Source: Psychrobacter jeotgali
GTDB lineage: Bacteria > Pseudomonadota > Gammaproteobacteria > Pseudomonadales > Moraxellaceae
Assembly: GCF_904846315.1 (NCBI RefSeq)
Contig: NZ_CAJHAF010000001.1
Location: 434,001-498,000, forward strand
Length of the DNA: 64,000 nucleotides
Direction: 5' to 3'
The notes under the pieces were generated by a model. The model was given only the letters and a program-made list of their open reading frames with translations, was not told the origin of the DNA and searched no databases. A program made the position numbers and the translations under genes. Shown here piece by piece: positions 49,788 through 58,762 of the stretch (position 1 is its first letter; each line of letters begins with the position of its first letter).

Positions 49788-50351
49788 ATGAAGCTATACA
49801 TTTGGCGTCATCCTAAGCCGCTTGCTGCGAGTGGTATTTGTTTGGGTCAAACTGATATGGGCGTCCATCCACGTAAACTTAAACGGCTCGCCAATCAGAT
49901 TGAGCGTTTTGTGCGAATTAATGACCTACCAAAGGTGATTTGGGTTAGTCCGTTGCAGCGCTCTTTAAAAGTGGGTCAGATTTTAGCGCAGCGCGGATTT
50001 GCCTGTCATATTACGCCCGATTTGATAGAGCTAAACTTTGGCACTTGGGATGGAAAACTTTGGATGGATATTCCTAAGCAAGCTATTGATGAGTGGTGTG
50101 CTTATTTTGCGCATTCTACGCCTTACAATGGTGAGAGCGTAGCGCAGTTATTCTACCGTGTAGAGGCGCAAATGGAGAACTGGTCAAAAGCCCGTATGCT
50201 AGAAAAGAATAGTGAACCAATATTAGCAGTTGGTCATGCGGGCTGGATTAATATGGCTAAAATGCTTGCTGATGAACAAGGCGTACCTCAAACAGCTACC
50301 GATTGGCCGCGTCCGGTTGGCTATCGAGAGTTGAGTGTATTGAGTTTTTGA
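49788..50351 (+). CDS. cobC: Histidine phosphatase, probable alpha-ribazole phosphatase CobC
   Basis: 187 aa. Seen: catalytic histidine in IWRHPKPLAASGICLGQTD (RHP instead of the usual RHG), VSPLQRSLKVGQIL, ELNFGTWDGKLW, and VGHAGWINMA with the second histidine. Placement after cobT-cobS supports removal of the 5'-phosphate in late cobalamin synthesis. A 186-base gap separates it from cobS, with a GGAGC ribosome-binding site. Confidence 0.85.
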   Translation: MKLYIWRHPKPLAASGICLGQTDMGVHPRKLKRLANQIERFVRINDLPKVIWVSPLQRSLKVGQILAQRGFACHITPDLIELNFGTWDGKLWMDIPKQAIDEWCAYFAHSTPYNGESVAQLFYRVEAQMENWSKARMLEKNSEPILAVGHAGWINMAKMLADEQGVPQTATDWPRPVGYRELSVLSF

Positions 50352-50420
50352 CTATATTTTATGCGTTTCAATTAACAGCTGGATTTTAGAATAGAAAATT
50401 AAGGTTAAAAATCAGATGAC

Positions 50421-51410
50421 CTACCTTGAAAACTTATCCTGATATTCCTTTGGCGTCAGCTCAGTGGTACGTTTAAACAACCGACTAAAAGAGGAGATAT
50501 CGCTATAACCAACCTGTTCAGCAAGCGACTTTATGGTGACCTCTCCAGATTCTAACAACCGTTTGGCCTGCTCGATTCTCACCGCTTGGATATACTCAAT
50601 CGGACGCATGGATGTGCAAGCTTGAAAGCGCCGGTTCAGGGTACGTGGGGTGACATTAACCATAGTGGCTAAATGACTGATTTGAATCGTTTGCCGAAAG
50701 TTATTTTCGATAAATTCTTGCACTTTTTTTACCAAAGCATCCGAGTGCGGTTTATGCAAAGTCACATTGCTATAGCTACCTTGACTACCACGTTTGCTAT
50801 CAATAATTTGGGTTTTTGCCACTTGTGTTGACACCTCGCGTCCGCAGTAGCGCTCAATTAATAGCAGCGCCAAGTCATAAAACGCACTGCCGCCCGCTGC
50901 GCAAAATATATTCTCTGCCTGAGTGACGAACTGATTTTCTTGCAAGTCAACCAGTGGATAATCGCTTTTAAATTTATCGGCATAGCCCCAATGAGTGGTG
51001 GCGGTTTTGCCATCTAGCAGCCCTGCTTCCGCCAAAAAAAATGCCCCGCTACAATTGCTCGCAATATCGGCTTGGGTGCGGGCAAGTCGCTGCAAATACG
51101 GGAGCAGATCACGATTTTGCAGCAAAACTTTATCTATCGAATCACCAATAGTCGGAATGAGTAATAAATCGCAGTCTTCTACCTTTGCCATATCACAGTG
51201 CGCCTGCATGATTAAGCGATTGCTACATCGAATATCTTGTCCGCCAAGGCTAGCGATTTGCACCTTAAATCTAGGCTGCACTTCTAAATCTAAGAAACGC
51301 TGCCAACTGACGCCAGTAAACGAAAATAAATCCAGCGCCCCTGATAACACACTACCCAGCACCCCATCGAATCCCAAGATAATGACTTTAAAAGGCTCGT
51401 GGTTTGGCAT
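50421..51410 (-). CDS. GlxA-type AraC-family transcriptional regulator
   Basis: 329 aa from the ATG at 51410, supported by AAGGAT 8 bases upstream; the open frame extends to 51485. Seen: N-terminal DJ-1/PfpI (class I amidotransferase-like) domain with CSGAFFLAEAGLLDGKTATTHW, and a C-terminal double helix-turn-helix (ISHLATMVNVTPRTLNRRF and IKSLAEQVGYSDISSFSRLFKRTTELTPKEY). Such proteins sense a metabolite and activate nearby catabolic genes. Divergent to the acyl-CoA dehydrogenase gene 350 bases away, its probable target (inference). Confidence 0.9.
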   Translation of the reverse strand: MPNHEPFKVIILGFDGVLGSVLSGALDLFSFTGVSWQRFLDLEVQPRFKVQIASLGGQDIRCSNRLIMQAHCDMAKVEDCDLLLIPTIGDSIDKVLLQNRDLLPYLQRLARTQADIASNCSGAFFLAEAGLLDGKTATTHWGYADKFKSDYPLVDLQENQFVTQAENIFCAAGGSAFYDLALLLIERYCGREVSTQVAKTQIIDSKRGSQGSYSNVTLHKPHSDALVKKVQEFIENNFRQTIQISHLATMVNVTPRTLNRRFQACTSMRPIEYIQAVRIEQAKRLLESGEVTIKSLAEQVGYSDISSFSRLFKRTTELTPKEYQDKFSR

Positions 51411-51763
51411 TGGTTTATATCCTTTTACTGTTTTTAATTTATTTATTTTGAATAGTGTTAATACACTACTAGTTTTGTTTAGCAAAACGATAGAGTGCTA
51501 CCGATATTAATTTTGCGCAGCCTCTGTCTGCGTAGGCACAGCACGCCAGTAAAATAAATACCAGTAGCACGTGGTAAAAGGTTTGTTGACTCTCGCAAGT
51601 TGATTTTTCAATCTAGTATTTTTATATAGTCAACAATTAAATGTCTTTTTTCACCTTAATTATGTCATAAATGACAATACGGTATAGGGCTAAATTAGAT
51701 TACTATTGATAAACCATCCGTTTTTTACCTTTTATTGACCCAATCTTATCTAACGAGAACACT
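51411..51763. other. Divergent regulatory region with dispersed repeat
   Basis: Space between the regulator and the acyl-CoA dehydrogenase gene. It includes repeat copy A (51514-51579). AACGAGAAC precedes the downstream ATG. No defined operator is seen. Confidence 0.4.
51514..51579 (+). repeat. Dispersed repeat, copy A
   Basis: About 66 bases, beginning TGCGCAGC and ending GCACGTGGTAAAA. The reverse complement of 54463-54529 matches it closely over its whole length, with a few substitutions, mostly in the first third. It carries the landmarks CACAGCACGC, AATAC-CAG and CACGTGGTAAAA. Confidence 0.85.
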
Positions 51764-53569
51764 ATGGCGACCGATACTCTAATTAACGACTTTGAATTAC
51801 CGTTTCAATTATACGATGTGCTAAATGTTGAGAGTTTGACCCAGCATCAAAAGTTTGCCGAGCACAATCGCCAAACTTTTGATGCGGTATTAGATACCGC
51901 CAATAAGATAGCGACCGATTTATTTTTGCCGCACAACCACCTTGCCGATAAAGACGAGCCTTACTTCAATGGCAAAACCGTCAGCATGATTGATGAGGTC
52001 AAAGTCGCCTTTGATGCCTTTCGCGAGTCAGGGTTTATCGCTGGGCGCTACGCCTTTGAAGACGGCGGTATGCAACTGCCCGAAACGGTGATGACGGCGG
52101 TGGCAGGCTATTTTATGGCGGCTAATCCGTCAACGACCGCCTATCCATTTCTGACCACCGCAGCGATTAATGTCATCTCCCATTTTGCCAGCGATGAGGT
52201 GAAAGAGGCCTTTATGCCGCGTATGCTCACCGGCGAGTTTACCGGTACTATGGCGTTAACTGAACCGCATGCCGGCTCGTCCTTATCTGATATTAGAACT
52301 ACCGCAACTGAGCAAGAAGACGGCTCTTATCGTATCAAAGGTAGCAAAATTTATATCTCCGGCGGCGACCATGAGCTATCTGATAATATCGTCCATTTGG
52401 TATTAGCAAAGATTCCGGGCGGTCCTGCTGGGGTCAAAGGTATCTCTTTATTTGTAGTGCCTAAATATCGTCTAAAGGAAAATGGTTCAATCGGCGCGCG
52501 TAACGATGTGCATTTAACCGGACTGCTGCACAAGCTGGGTTACCGAGGTACCACTTCTACTGCACTGAGCTTTGGTGATAAAGGCGAGTGTTACGGTTAT
52601 CTTATTGGCGAACCGCATTTTGGTTTGCGTTATATGTTTAAGATGATGAATGAGGCGCGTATCGCTGTGGGATTTGGGGCGGCGATGATTGGTTATCGTG
52701 GTTATCAGTACTCGCTTGATTATGCTAAAGATAGAACTCAAGGCCGCATCGCCCCTAATAATAAACCTGAAGATGACGCTACTGCCATCATCAATCATGG
52801 CGACGTTAAACGGATGCTGCTGGCACAAAAGGCTTATACGGAAGGCGGTATGTCGCTATGTTTATACGGCTCCAATATTATCGACCGCATCAATACCACC
52901 AATGATGAAACCCTTAAAAACGAGCTATCAGAGTTATTAGATTTACTAACGCCAGTCATCAAAGCATGGCCGTCTGAATATGGGCCCAAAGCTAATGATT
53001 TAGGCATTCAAGTGTTGGGCGGTGCGGGATATACACGTGAATATCATGCCGAGCAGTTTTGGCGTGATAATCGTCTTAATCCTATTCATGAAGGTACCAA
53101 TGGCGTGCAAGCACTAGATTTGTCATTTCGTAAGTTATGGCAAAAGGGTGGTCTAGGCATTCAAATATTAAAGCGTGAAATTACCCAAGATTTAGAAGCC
53201 CTTAAGACCCCAGAAGCAGCAAAACTTGCAGGCAAGTTGACGCCATATATGGGTCATTTGCATGAAGTATTGGTACATTTGAGTAAAATACTGCCTACTG
53301 AAAAAGCCATTACTTTGACCGGTAATGCGCAAGCCTTGATGAATGTGTTTGCCTCAATTGTGGTCAGCTGGATTTGGATTCGCCAAGCGAGCATTGCCGA
53401 GCAATTGCTTGCTGGTGAGAAAAATGCCGATAAGCAGAATTTTTATCAAGGTAAAATCCAAGCGGCGAAATACTTTATCGATTGGGAATTGCCAACCATT
53501 CAGCGTGATACTGAATTATTAAATAATGACAATGCCGTTTGCATAGATATGCAGGCGGAATGGTTTTAA
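51764..53569 (+). CDS. Acyl-CoA dehydrogenase, DmdC-like long form
   Basis: 601 aa. FAD flavoprotein that makes enoyl-CoA from acyl-CoA. Seen: MALTEPHAGSSLSDIRTTA (FAD/substrate segment), KIYISGGDHEL, the central helical domain, and YTREYHAEQFWRDNRLNPIHEGTNGVQALDL with the glutamate typical for the catalytic base region. The length and C-terminal extension fit the group containing 3-methylmercaptopropionyl-CoA dehydrogenase and other branched or short-chain enzymes. Followed by an SDR gene in the same unit. Substrate unknown. Confidence 0.92.
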   Translation: MATDTLINDFELPFQLYDVLNVESLTQHQKFAEHNRQTFDAVLDTANKIATDLFLPHNHLADKDEPYFNGKTVSMIDEVKVAFDAFRESGFIAGRYAFEDGGMQLPETVMTAVAGYFMAANPSTTAYPFLTTAAINVISHFASDEVKEAFMPRMLTGEFTGTMALTEPHAGSSLSDIRTTATEQEDGSYRIKGSKIYISGGDHELSDNIVHLVLAKIPGGPAGVKGISLFVVPKYRLKENGSIGARNDVHLTGLLHKLGYRGTTSTALSFGDKGECYGYLIGEPHFGLRYMFKMMNEARIAVGFGAAMIGYRGYQYSLDYAKDRTQGRIAPNNKPEDDATAIINHGDVKRMLLAQKAYTEGGMSLCLYGSNIIDRINTTNDETLKNELSELLDLLTPVIKAWPSEYGPKANDLGIQVLGGAGYTREYHAEQFWRDNRLNPIHEGTNGVQALDLSFRKLWQKGGLGIQILKREITQDLEALKTPEAAKLAGKLTPYMGHLHEVLVHLSKILPTEKAITLTGNAQALMNVFASIVVSWIWIRQASIAEQLLAGEKNADKQNFYQGKIQAAKYFIDWELPTIQRDTELLNNDNAVCIDMQAEWF

Positions 53570-53620
53570 AATTATTTATTTAACATGTAACTATTAACCA
53601 AAACCTTAAAGGAATAAACA

Positions 53621-54424
53621 ATGATAACGAATGGAATTCAAACCACGGAGCTTGTTAATCTACCCGCTTCAAACGTAGCAGATAAACGGATTTTAATCAC
53701 TGGCGGCGCCTCCGGTATCGGTGCGGCCAGTGCGCTGCTATTAGCCAGTCGCGGCGCAAAAGTGGTGATTGCTGATTTAGCAGAGGAGCTTGGCGCAGCG
53801 GTTGCTAAGCGAGGGCAAGATGCGGGTAACAGCGTCATCTTTCATAAAGTAGACGTGACTAGCGGTGAGGACGTACGCGCACTATTTAAATTTGCTATGG
53901 GTGAGCTTGGCGGTTTAGATGTGGTGATAAATAATGCCGGCATCGACCACCATCCAGCACCTATGCATGAGCTAAGCGATAATGATTTCGATCGTAATAT
54001 TGCGGTGAATCTAAAAGGCGTCTGGCATTGTATGCGTGCCGCTGTTGGTTGTATGGCACCGACTGGTGGCGGTCATGTTATCAATGTCGCCTCTATTGCT
54101 GGTTTACGCTCAGCGCCATTATTGTCCGCTTATAGTGCGGCTAAACATGGGGTAATGGGACTGACCAAATCCGCCGCTCATGAGTATGCGCGGGTCAATA
54201 TTCGCTTCAATGCCGTTTGCCCCAGCTTTATCGACACCCCGATGGTACGCAACACCATGGCAAATATGGATGAGCGCGCCCAGCAAGCGACCATTAAAGC
54301 CAGTCCCATGCGCCGCTTGGGAGCAGTCGATGAAGTCACAGGCGCTATTGCTTGGCTGGCAAGCGATGAGAGCAGCTTTATGAATGGTCATGCCTTTACT
54401 TTAGATGGCGGGATGTTGGCTTAG
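53621..54424 (+). CDS. Short-chain dehydrogenase/reductase
   Basis: 267 aa, classical SDR. Seen: TGGASGIGAASA cofactor site (residues about 28-39), NNAGIDHH, and the catalytic S-Y-K in NVASIAGLRSAPLLSAYSAAKHG, plus the C-terminal FTLDGG. Located 51 bases after the acyl-CoA dehydrogenase with AAAGGA before the ATG, so probably a 3-hydroxyacyl-CoA or similar dehydrogenase in the same pathway (inference). Confidence 0.9.
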   Translation: MITNGIQTTELVNLPASNVADKRILITGGASGIGAASALLLASRGAKVVIADLAEELGAAVAKRGQDAGNSVIFHKVDVTSGEDVRALFKFAMGELGGLDVVINNAGIDHHPAPMHELSDNDFDRNIAVNLKGVWHCMRAAVGCMAPTGGGHVINVASIAGLRSAPLLSAYSAAKHGVMGLTKSAAHEYARVNIRFNAVCPSFIDTPMVRNTMANMDERAQQATIKASPMRRLGAVDEVTGAIAWLASDESSFMNGHAFTLDGGMLA

Positions 54425-54462
54425 GGGTTGATACAGTTAATTCGAATTAGAACTAATATGTT

Positions 54463-54529
54463 TTTTACCACGTGCTGCTGGTATTAATTTTACTTGCGTG
54501 CTGTGTCTACGCTGTTTCGATGCTGCGCG
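54463..54529 (-). repeat. Dispersed repeat, copy B (inverted relative to copy A)
   Basis: Reverse complement of the 51514-51579 copy with a few substitutions. It lies between the two SDR genes, so copies A and B bracket the acyl-CoA dehydrogenase and first SDR in opposite orientation. An open frame running from 54494 through it into the next gene is not taken as coding. Confidence 0.85.
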
Positions 54530-54619
54530 ACTTATTTTATAAAAAAGTATCCCAGCAGCACTAGAGACCGTCCCGTTTTTAAACAAGAGTTTTATAGTGT
54601 TATTAACAGAGGAAAACTT

Positions 54620-55381
54620 ATGAAAAATTTATTTGATTTAACCGGAAAAGTTGCACTAGTCACTGGCGCTAGTCGCGGTATTGGCGAATCTATTGCTCGT
54701 CTACTGGCTGCACACGGGGCGCATGTGATTGTCTCTAGCCGCAAGATTGATGCTTGCCAAGCAGTTGCCGATAGCATTGTTGATAACGGCGATAAAGCCA
54801 GTGCTTATGCTTGTCATGTGGGCGAGATGGAGCAGATTGAGGCTGTCTTTGAGCACATCAAAAACGAGTTTGGCCGTATTGATATCCTAGTCAATAACGC
54901 TGCCGCCAACCCTTATTATGGGCATATCTTAGATACTGACTTAGGCGCATTTCAAAAGACCGTCGATGTCAATATTCGCGGCTATTTCTTTATGTCGACC
55001 GCTGCTGGCAAAATGATGCGTGAGCAGGGCGGCGGGGTTATTTTAAATACCGCTTCAGTCAACGGTATTGTGGCCGGCGACAAGCAAGGTATTTACTCCA
55101 TCACCAAAGCGGCAGTGATTAGCATGACCAAAGCTTTTGCGAAAGAGTGTGGCCCGCTAAACATTCGTGTAAACGCTTTATTGCCGGGTCTGACCGATAC
55201 CAAGTTTGCCTCAGCTTTAACTACCAATGAAAAAGTCTTGAATATGGCACTACATGCTATTCCACTTGGCCGCGTCGCTGACCCTGATGAGATGGCAGGT
55301 ACAGTTTTGTATTTGGTCTCTGATGCCTCAAGCTATACTACCGGCGCTTGCGTACTGGTCGATGGCGGGATGTTGACTTAG
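54620..55381 (+). CDS. Short-chain dehydrogenase/reductase
   Basis: 253 aa from the ATG at 54620, preceded by AGAGGAAAA; the longer frame from 54494 runs through a repeat and is rejected. Seen: TGASRGIGESIARLL, NNAAANPYYGH, and catalytic S-Y-K in NTASVNGIVAGDKQGIYSITKAAV; C-terminal VLVDGGML. Same family as the preceding SDR but clearly diverged, so not a recent tandem duplicate. Ended by a terminator. Confidence 0.9.
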   Translation: MKNLFDLTGKVALVTGASRGIGESIARLLAAHGAHVIVSSRKIDACQAVADSIVDNGDKASAYACHVGEMEQIEAVFEHIKNEFGRIDILVNNAAANPYYGHILDTDLGAFQKTVDVNIRGYFFMSTAAGKMMREQGGGVILNTASVNGIVAGDKQGIYSITKAAVISMTKAFAKECGPLNIRVNALLPGLTDTKFASALTTNEKVLNMALHAIPLGRVADPDEMAGTVLYLVSDASSYTTGACVLVDGGMLT

Positions 55382-55432
55382 TAGTAATTGGTTTAATCTT
55401 AACCACATAAAATTAAAACTATCGATAAAGAT

Positions 55433-55467
55433 AAAAACTGTACGGTATAAATGCTGTGCAGTTTTTT
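55433..55467 (+). terminator. Intrinsic terminator after the SDR gene
   Basis: AAAAACTGTAC and GTGCAGTTTTTTT arms (with a G-U pair) and a long T-run. Confidence 0.8.
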
Positions 55468-55685
55468 TGCTTTAAGCTCTAGATAGAGGACATTATATAG
55501 CTGCATAAATATGAGGAATAATTACTCACAGCACAAGGTTTCCATAGCGAGGTTTTTTCGGTTCAGGTATATTAAAGGATTATGGGTTGCTCAAATGAAT
55601 AGTCATCGAATGATGCTATTAGCGAGTTACTGTCATTCATTATGATTGACTTATTAAAAGTATTAGCAGTATCAAGGAAGGCTTT
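55468..55685. other. Intergenic region before the saccharopine-dehydrogenase-like gene
   Basis: About 220 bases with no supported frame; CAAGGAAGG lies just before the next ATG. Confidence 0.35.
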
Positions 55686-56891
55686 ATGAAGGTATTAGCT
55701 ATAGGTGGTAGTGGCGGAATGGGACGTGCTGCGGTACGTGCGGCTTTAACTTTTGATTTTGTCAGTGAAATTGTTGTTGCTGGAATAGACCTTGAGTTGG
55801 CTGAAGACTTTGTTGCCTCGCTCAAGGCTGAGGCGTCAGCTACAGGGCGTATACGTGCTATTTACTTGGATGTGACAGATGATGTTAGCTTACGCCAAGC
55901 GATTAGCGAGGTTGACGTGGTATTAAATTCAGCTGGACCGTTTTTTCGCTTTGGCGTGCCTATATTGACGGCGGCAATTGATGAGGGCAAGCATTATTGC
56001 GATATTTGTGATGATTGGCAGCCAACTGCTGAGATGCTCAAATTAAGCGAGCGGGCCAAACAAAATAATGTTACGGCTGTGATTGGTTTAGGCGCTAGTC
56101 CCGGTATATCTAATCTACTGTGTGTGAAAGCTGCCAGCGCACTGGATAAAGTAGATACTATCGTTTCGGCTTGGAAGCTATCGGGTGCGGTGAATGAGGA
56201 TGATGGCTTTAATAAGCCAACTGCCGAGGGTCAAGTAGATGCCGCTGCGGTACATTTAATCCATTGTTTGTCTGAGAGTATCCAAGTACTGAAAGATGGC
56301 AAGATGGTTGAGACCACGCCCTTACAGCATACCCAGATTGATTATCCAGTAGCAAATTCTGCCAAAACAAAAAATTCAGTCCCTCTAGATGTCTGGTCTT
56401 TAGGTCATCCTGAAGCCATAACTTTAGTAAGGCGTTTTCCAGCGCTGCAAAACTGCTATAACGGCATGTTAGGTATCAATGATATCGTCGATAGTTTGCG
56501 CCAGATAGCCGCAGCAGTTGCCGCTAAAGAGCTCAGTGTCGATGATGCGGCGCGCCTGCTAACTGAAGATGGCGGACGTGAAGCTCGTCAAACCCGCTTA
56601 GCTGAAACCGAACGTGATGATATCCCTGGTATTCTGGCCTATGCTGCAGGACGTAAAAATGGACAGTTCGCTACCGCAGGCGCTTTTATAACCAATCAAC
56701 CAAAGGGTGGCATGGCAACTATTACTGGGACTCCGCAAGCGCTTTTTTTACCTTTGCTACATAAAGGGCATCTGCAACAGACTGGGGTTTTCGCCCCAGA
56801 AGAAGTCATTGATCCTGACGTGTTTTTTGAATTATTAGACTCATTTTGTGGCCCTAAAGGGACAGGTTTAACTGTATTAACGTCAAGTTAG
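55686..56891 (+). CDS. Saccharopine dehydrogenase-like NAD(P)-binding protein
   Basis: 401 aa. Seen: an N-terminal Rossmann motif VLAIGGSGGMGRAAVRAAL, DVTDDVSLRQAISEVDVVLNSAGPFFRFG, and ICDDWQPTAEML, matching the saccharopine dehydrogenase NADP-binding family. Such proteins act in lysine, polyamine or lipid-linked pathways; the substrate here is unknown. A single gene between terminator regions, near the acyl-CoA catabolism cluster. Confidence 0.82.
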   Translation: MKVLAIGGSGGMGRAAVRAALTFDFVSEIVVAGIDLELAEDFVASLKAEASATGRIRAIYLDVTDDVSLRQAISEVDVVLNSAGPFFRFGVPILTAAIDEGKHYCDICDDWQPTAEMLKLSERAKQNNVTAVIGLGASPGISNLLCVKAASALDKVDTIVSAWKLSGAVNEDDGFNKPTAEGQVDAAAVHLIHCLSESIQVLKDGKMVETTPLQHTQIDYPVANSAKTKNSVPLDVWSLGHPEAITLVRRFPALQNCYNGMLGINDIVDSLRQIAAAVAAKELSVDDAARLLTEDGGREARQTRLAETERDDIPGILAYAAGRKNGQFATAGAFITNQPKGGMATITGTPQALFLPLLHKGHLQQTGVFAPEEVIDPDVFFELLDSFCGPKGTGLTVLTSS

Positions 56892-56950
56892 AGCGGTTTT
56901 ATTTAGGACTCACTAGATAATATTCTTATTTGTAGAGAGAGTAATAAGTT

Positions 56951-57385
56951 ATGTTTGAATTCGATTTAGACTTAAACTTAATGGCATACCATCTCTTTCA
57001 ATTAGGTATAGCTTTTATATTATCATTGCCGATTGCCCTTAACCGTGAGATGAAAGAGGATGGCGCGGGGCTCAGAACCTTCCCCTTAGTCACTATTGCT
57101 TCTTGTGCATTTATGTTGGTTGGCAGAGATATTTATGAAGCCAGCGGTGAAGCAAGAATTATGTATGCCATAATTACTGGTATGGGCTTTATCGGTGGTG
57201 GCGCTATCTTCAAGAACGAAGAAGGTTCAAAAGGGACGGCAACTGCAGCGAGCTTATGGAATACGGGCGCTATTGGCATTTCAGTCGCTTACGGGCGCTA
57301 TGAAATAGCTATTATACTATCAATTGTCGGGTTCTTGATTCTTCAGTTTTCAGAACCTTTTAAGGCTAAGAGCAATAGTAAATAG
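56951..57385 (+). CDS. MgtC/SapB-family membrane protein
   Basis: 144 aa with about four membrane segments. Seen: the family signature LPIALNREMKEDGAGLRTFPLVTIASCAFMLVG and MGFIGGGAIFKNEEGSKGTATAASLWNTGAIGISVAYG. It lacks the longer C-terminal domain of Salmonella MgtC. Family roles include Mg2+ homeostasis and acid adaptation; the precise role here is unknown. Confidence 0.88.
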   Translation: MFEFDLDLNLMAYHLFQLGIAFILSLPIALNREMKEDGAGLRTFPLVTIASCAFMLVGRDIYEASGEARIMYAIITGMGFIGGGAIFKNEEGSKGTATAASLWNTGAIGISVAYGRYEIAIILSIVGFLILQFSEPFKAKSNSK

Positions 57386-57613
57386 TATTAGCTGCTGGAG
57401 CACTGTACCGATCTTTAAATGGTTTGAATGCAGGTAAGAGTGAGCTTTTAGACCATCCTTAATCCAGGTTTTGCCCTGTTTTAGGAACTAAACTCCTTTG
57501 TGGTCTCACTTTACGCTATACTATTATATATAATATATTGACATTTGTTTTTAACCTAGATCATTTAATAGGTGACGGTGTCTATAATGAGTAATAAATA
57601 ATAGGAGAAAATT
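57386..57613. other. Intergenic region before the DsrE-like lipoprotein gene
   Basis: About 230 bases, no supported gene. ATAGGAGAAA precedes the next ATG; TATATAATATATTGACA around 57530 may be part of a promoter, but the spacing is unconvincing. Confidence 0.35.
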
Positions 57614-58099
57614 ATGAAGCGTATACTTGCTACAGCTGTTGCTATAGGCGCAACTTCCTTAATGATTGGTTGTACTGCCACCAATGCGATGTCTCAGAAA
57701 GCCCAGGCCACCCCTGAGGTCAAAACCGCCACGCCATCGGTATTGATTAACGTTACCTCGGATGATGCTCAAGTGCAGCTGATGTCAATGGTACTGACTA
57801 TGCAGTCCGCCCAGCAGGGCGCTGATACCCGAGTTTTACTGTGTGGCCCAGCAGGGGATATGGCTTTACGTGACGCTCCAGAAAGTGTAACGACAGGGCA
57901 GCCTCCAAAAAATATGAGCCCACAAGGCCTGATGAAAATGGTCATGAAAAACACTAATACCAAGGTCGAAGTTTGCGCACTTTATCTACCTGGTAAAGGG
58001 GTTGATCAGTCAGCGTTGCTTGATGGCGTTACTGCAGCCGACCCAGCTGAAATTGGGGGATTAATAGTAGACGGTAAGACTAAGGTAGTAAGTTTTTAG
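57614..58099 (+). CDS. DsrE-like periplasmic lipoprotein
   Basis: 161 aa. Seen: signal peptide with lipobox IGCT near residue 20, then a DsrE/DsrF-like domain (VLLCGPAGDMALRDA; VEVCALYLPGKGVDQSALLDGVTAADPAEIGGLI). Two cysteines (LLCG and EVCALY) occupy positions where sulfur-relay proteins have reactive cysteines. A membrane-anchored DsrE-like protein suggests binding of a small thiol or metal in the periplasm (inference). It is followed by a strong terminator. Confidence 0.7.
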   Translation: MKRILATAVAIGATSLMIGCTATNAMSQKAQATPEVKTATPSVLINVTSDDAQVQLMSMVLTMQSAQQGADTRVLLCGPAGDMALRDAPESVTTGQPPKNMSPQGLMKMVMKNTNTKVEVCALYLPGKGVDQSALLDGVTAADPAEIGGLIVDGKTKVVSF

Positions 58100-58159
58100 T
58101 AACCGCTGTAAAAATTACAAAACAAAGCGGCTTGATTGAGAAAAGGTATAAAATAACAA

Positions 58160-58190
58160 GGACATGATATGTATTATCGTGTCCTTTTTT
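58160..58190 (+). terminator. Intrinsic terminator with arms identical to the one at 47510
   Basis: GGACATGATA/TATCGTGTCC arms, 5-base loop TGTAT, six Ts. Confidence 0.9.
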
Positions 58191-58237
58191 GCGCTTAAAA
58201 CATACTTTAGAGAATAGCACTGTAGAGGATAGCATCG

Positions 58238-58735
58238 ATGAAACCTTTAAAATATATCGCCCATTATCCAGAGCACATTCAAACCCAAGCGGCCGAGTTA
58301 ATTAATAAGGGTCAATTGGGAGATTATTTGACTCGAAATTATCCTGACCAGCATCAGATTCAAAATGATAAGGCGCTGTATAACTATGTTAATGACTTAA
58401 AAAATCAATATATGCGCAAAATCAGTACGCTGTCACAAGTAAGCTATAATGCTAAAGATAAGATACTAAAAAATGCGCTTGGCACCCACACTTATCAGTC
58501 TCGAGTGCAGGGTAGTAAGCTCAAGGCGCACAATAGTATTGCTGTAGCTAGTTTATTTAAAGAGGCGCCACCTGAGTTTTTGCGTATGATAGTGGTGCAT
58601 GAGCTGGCACATTTTAAAGAAAAAGCGCATAACAAGGCTTTTTATCAATTATGCTGTCATATGGAACCTAGCTATCATCAATTTGAGCTAGATATGCGTC
58701 TTTGGCTACATTGGCGTGAGCATTTACTCACTTAA
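58238..58735 (+). CDS. YgjP-like zinc metallopeptidase
   Basis: 165 aa. Seen: HExxH in IVVHELAHFKEKAHNKAFYQLC (with the later H and E at expected spacing) and YNDLKNQYMRKISTLS-type N-terminal helices. Resembles the YgjP/WLM (DUF45) family of cytoplasmic M48-like peptidases. Paired with the following small gene across 27 bases. Confidence 0.8.
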   Translation: MKPLKYIAHYPEHIQTQAAELINKGQLGDYLTRNYPDQHQIQNDKALYNYVNDLKNQYMRKISTLSQVSYNAKDKILKNALGTHTYQSRVQGSKLKAHNSIAVASLFKEAPPEFLRMIVVHELAHFKEKAHNKAFYQLCCHMEPSYHQFELDMRLWLHWREHLLT

Positions 58736-58762
58736 TATTATTTCACTCTTAGAGAAACACCC

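Noticed and set aside
54494..54619. N-terminal extension of the second SDR
   Set aside because: The extension is a translation of repeat copy B; the family start and ribosome-binding site are at 54620.
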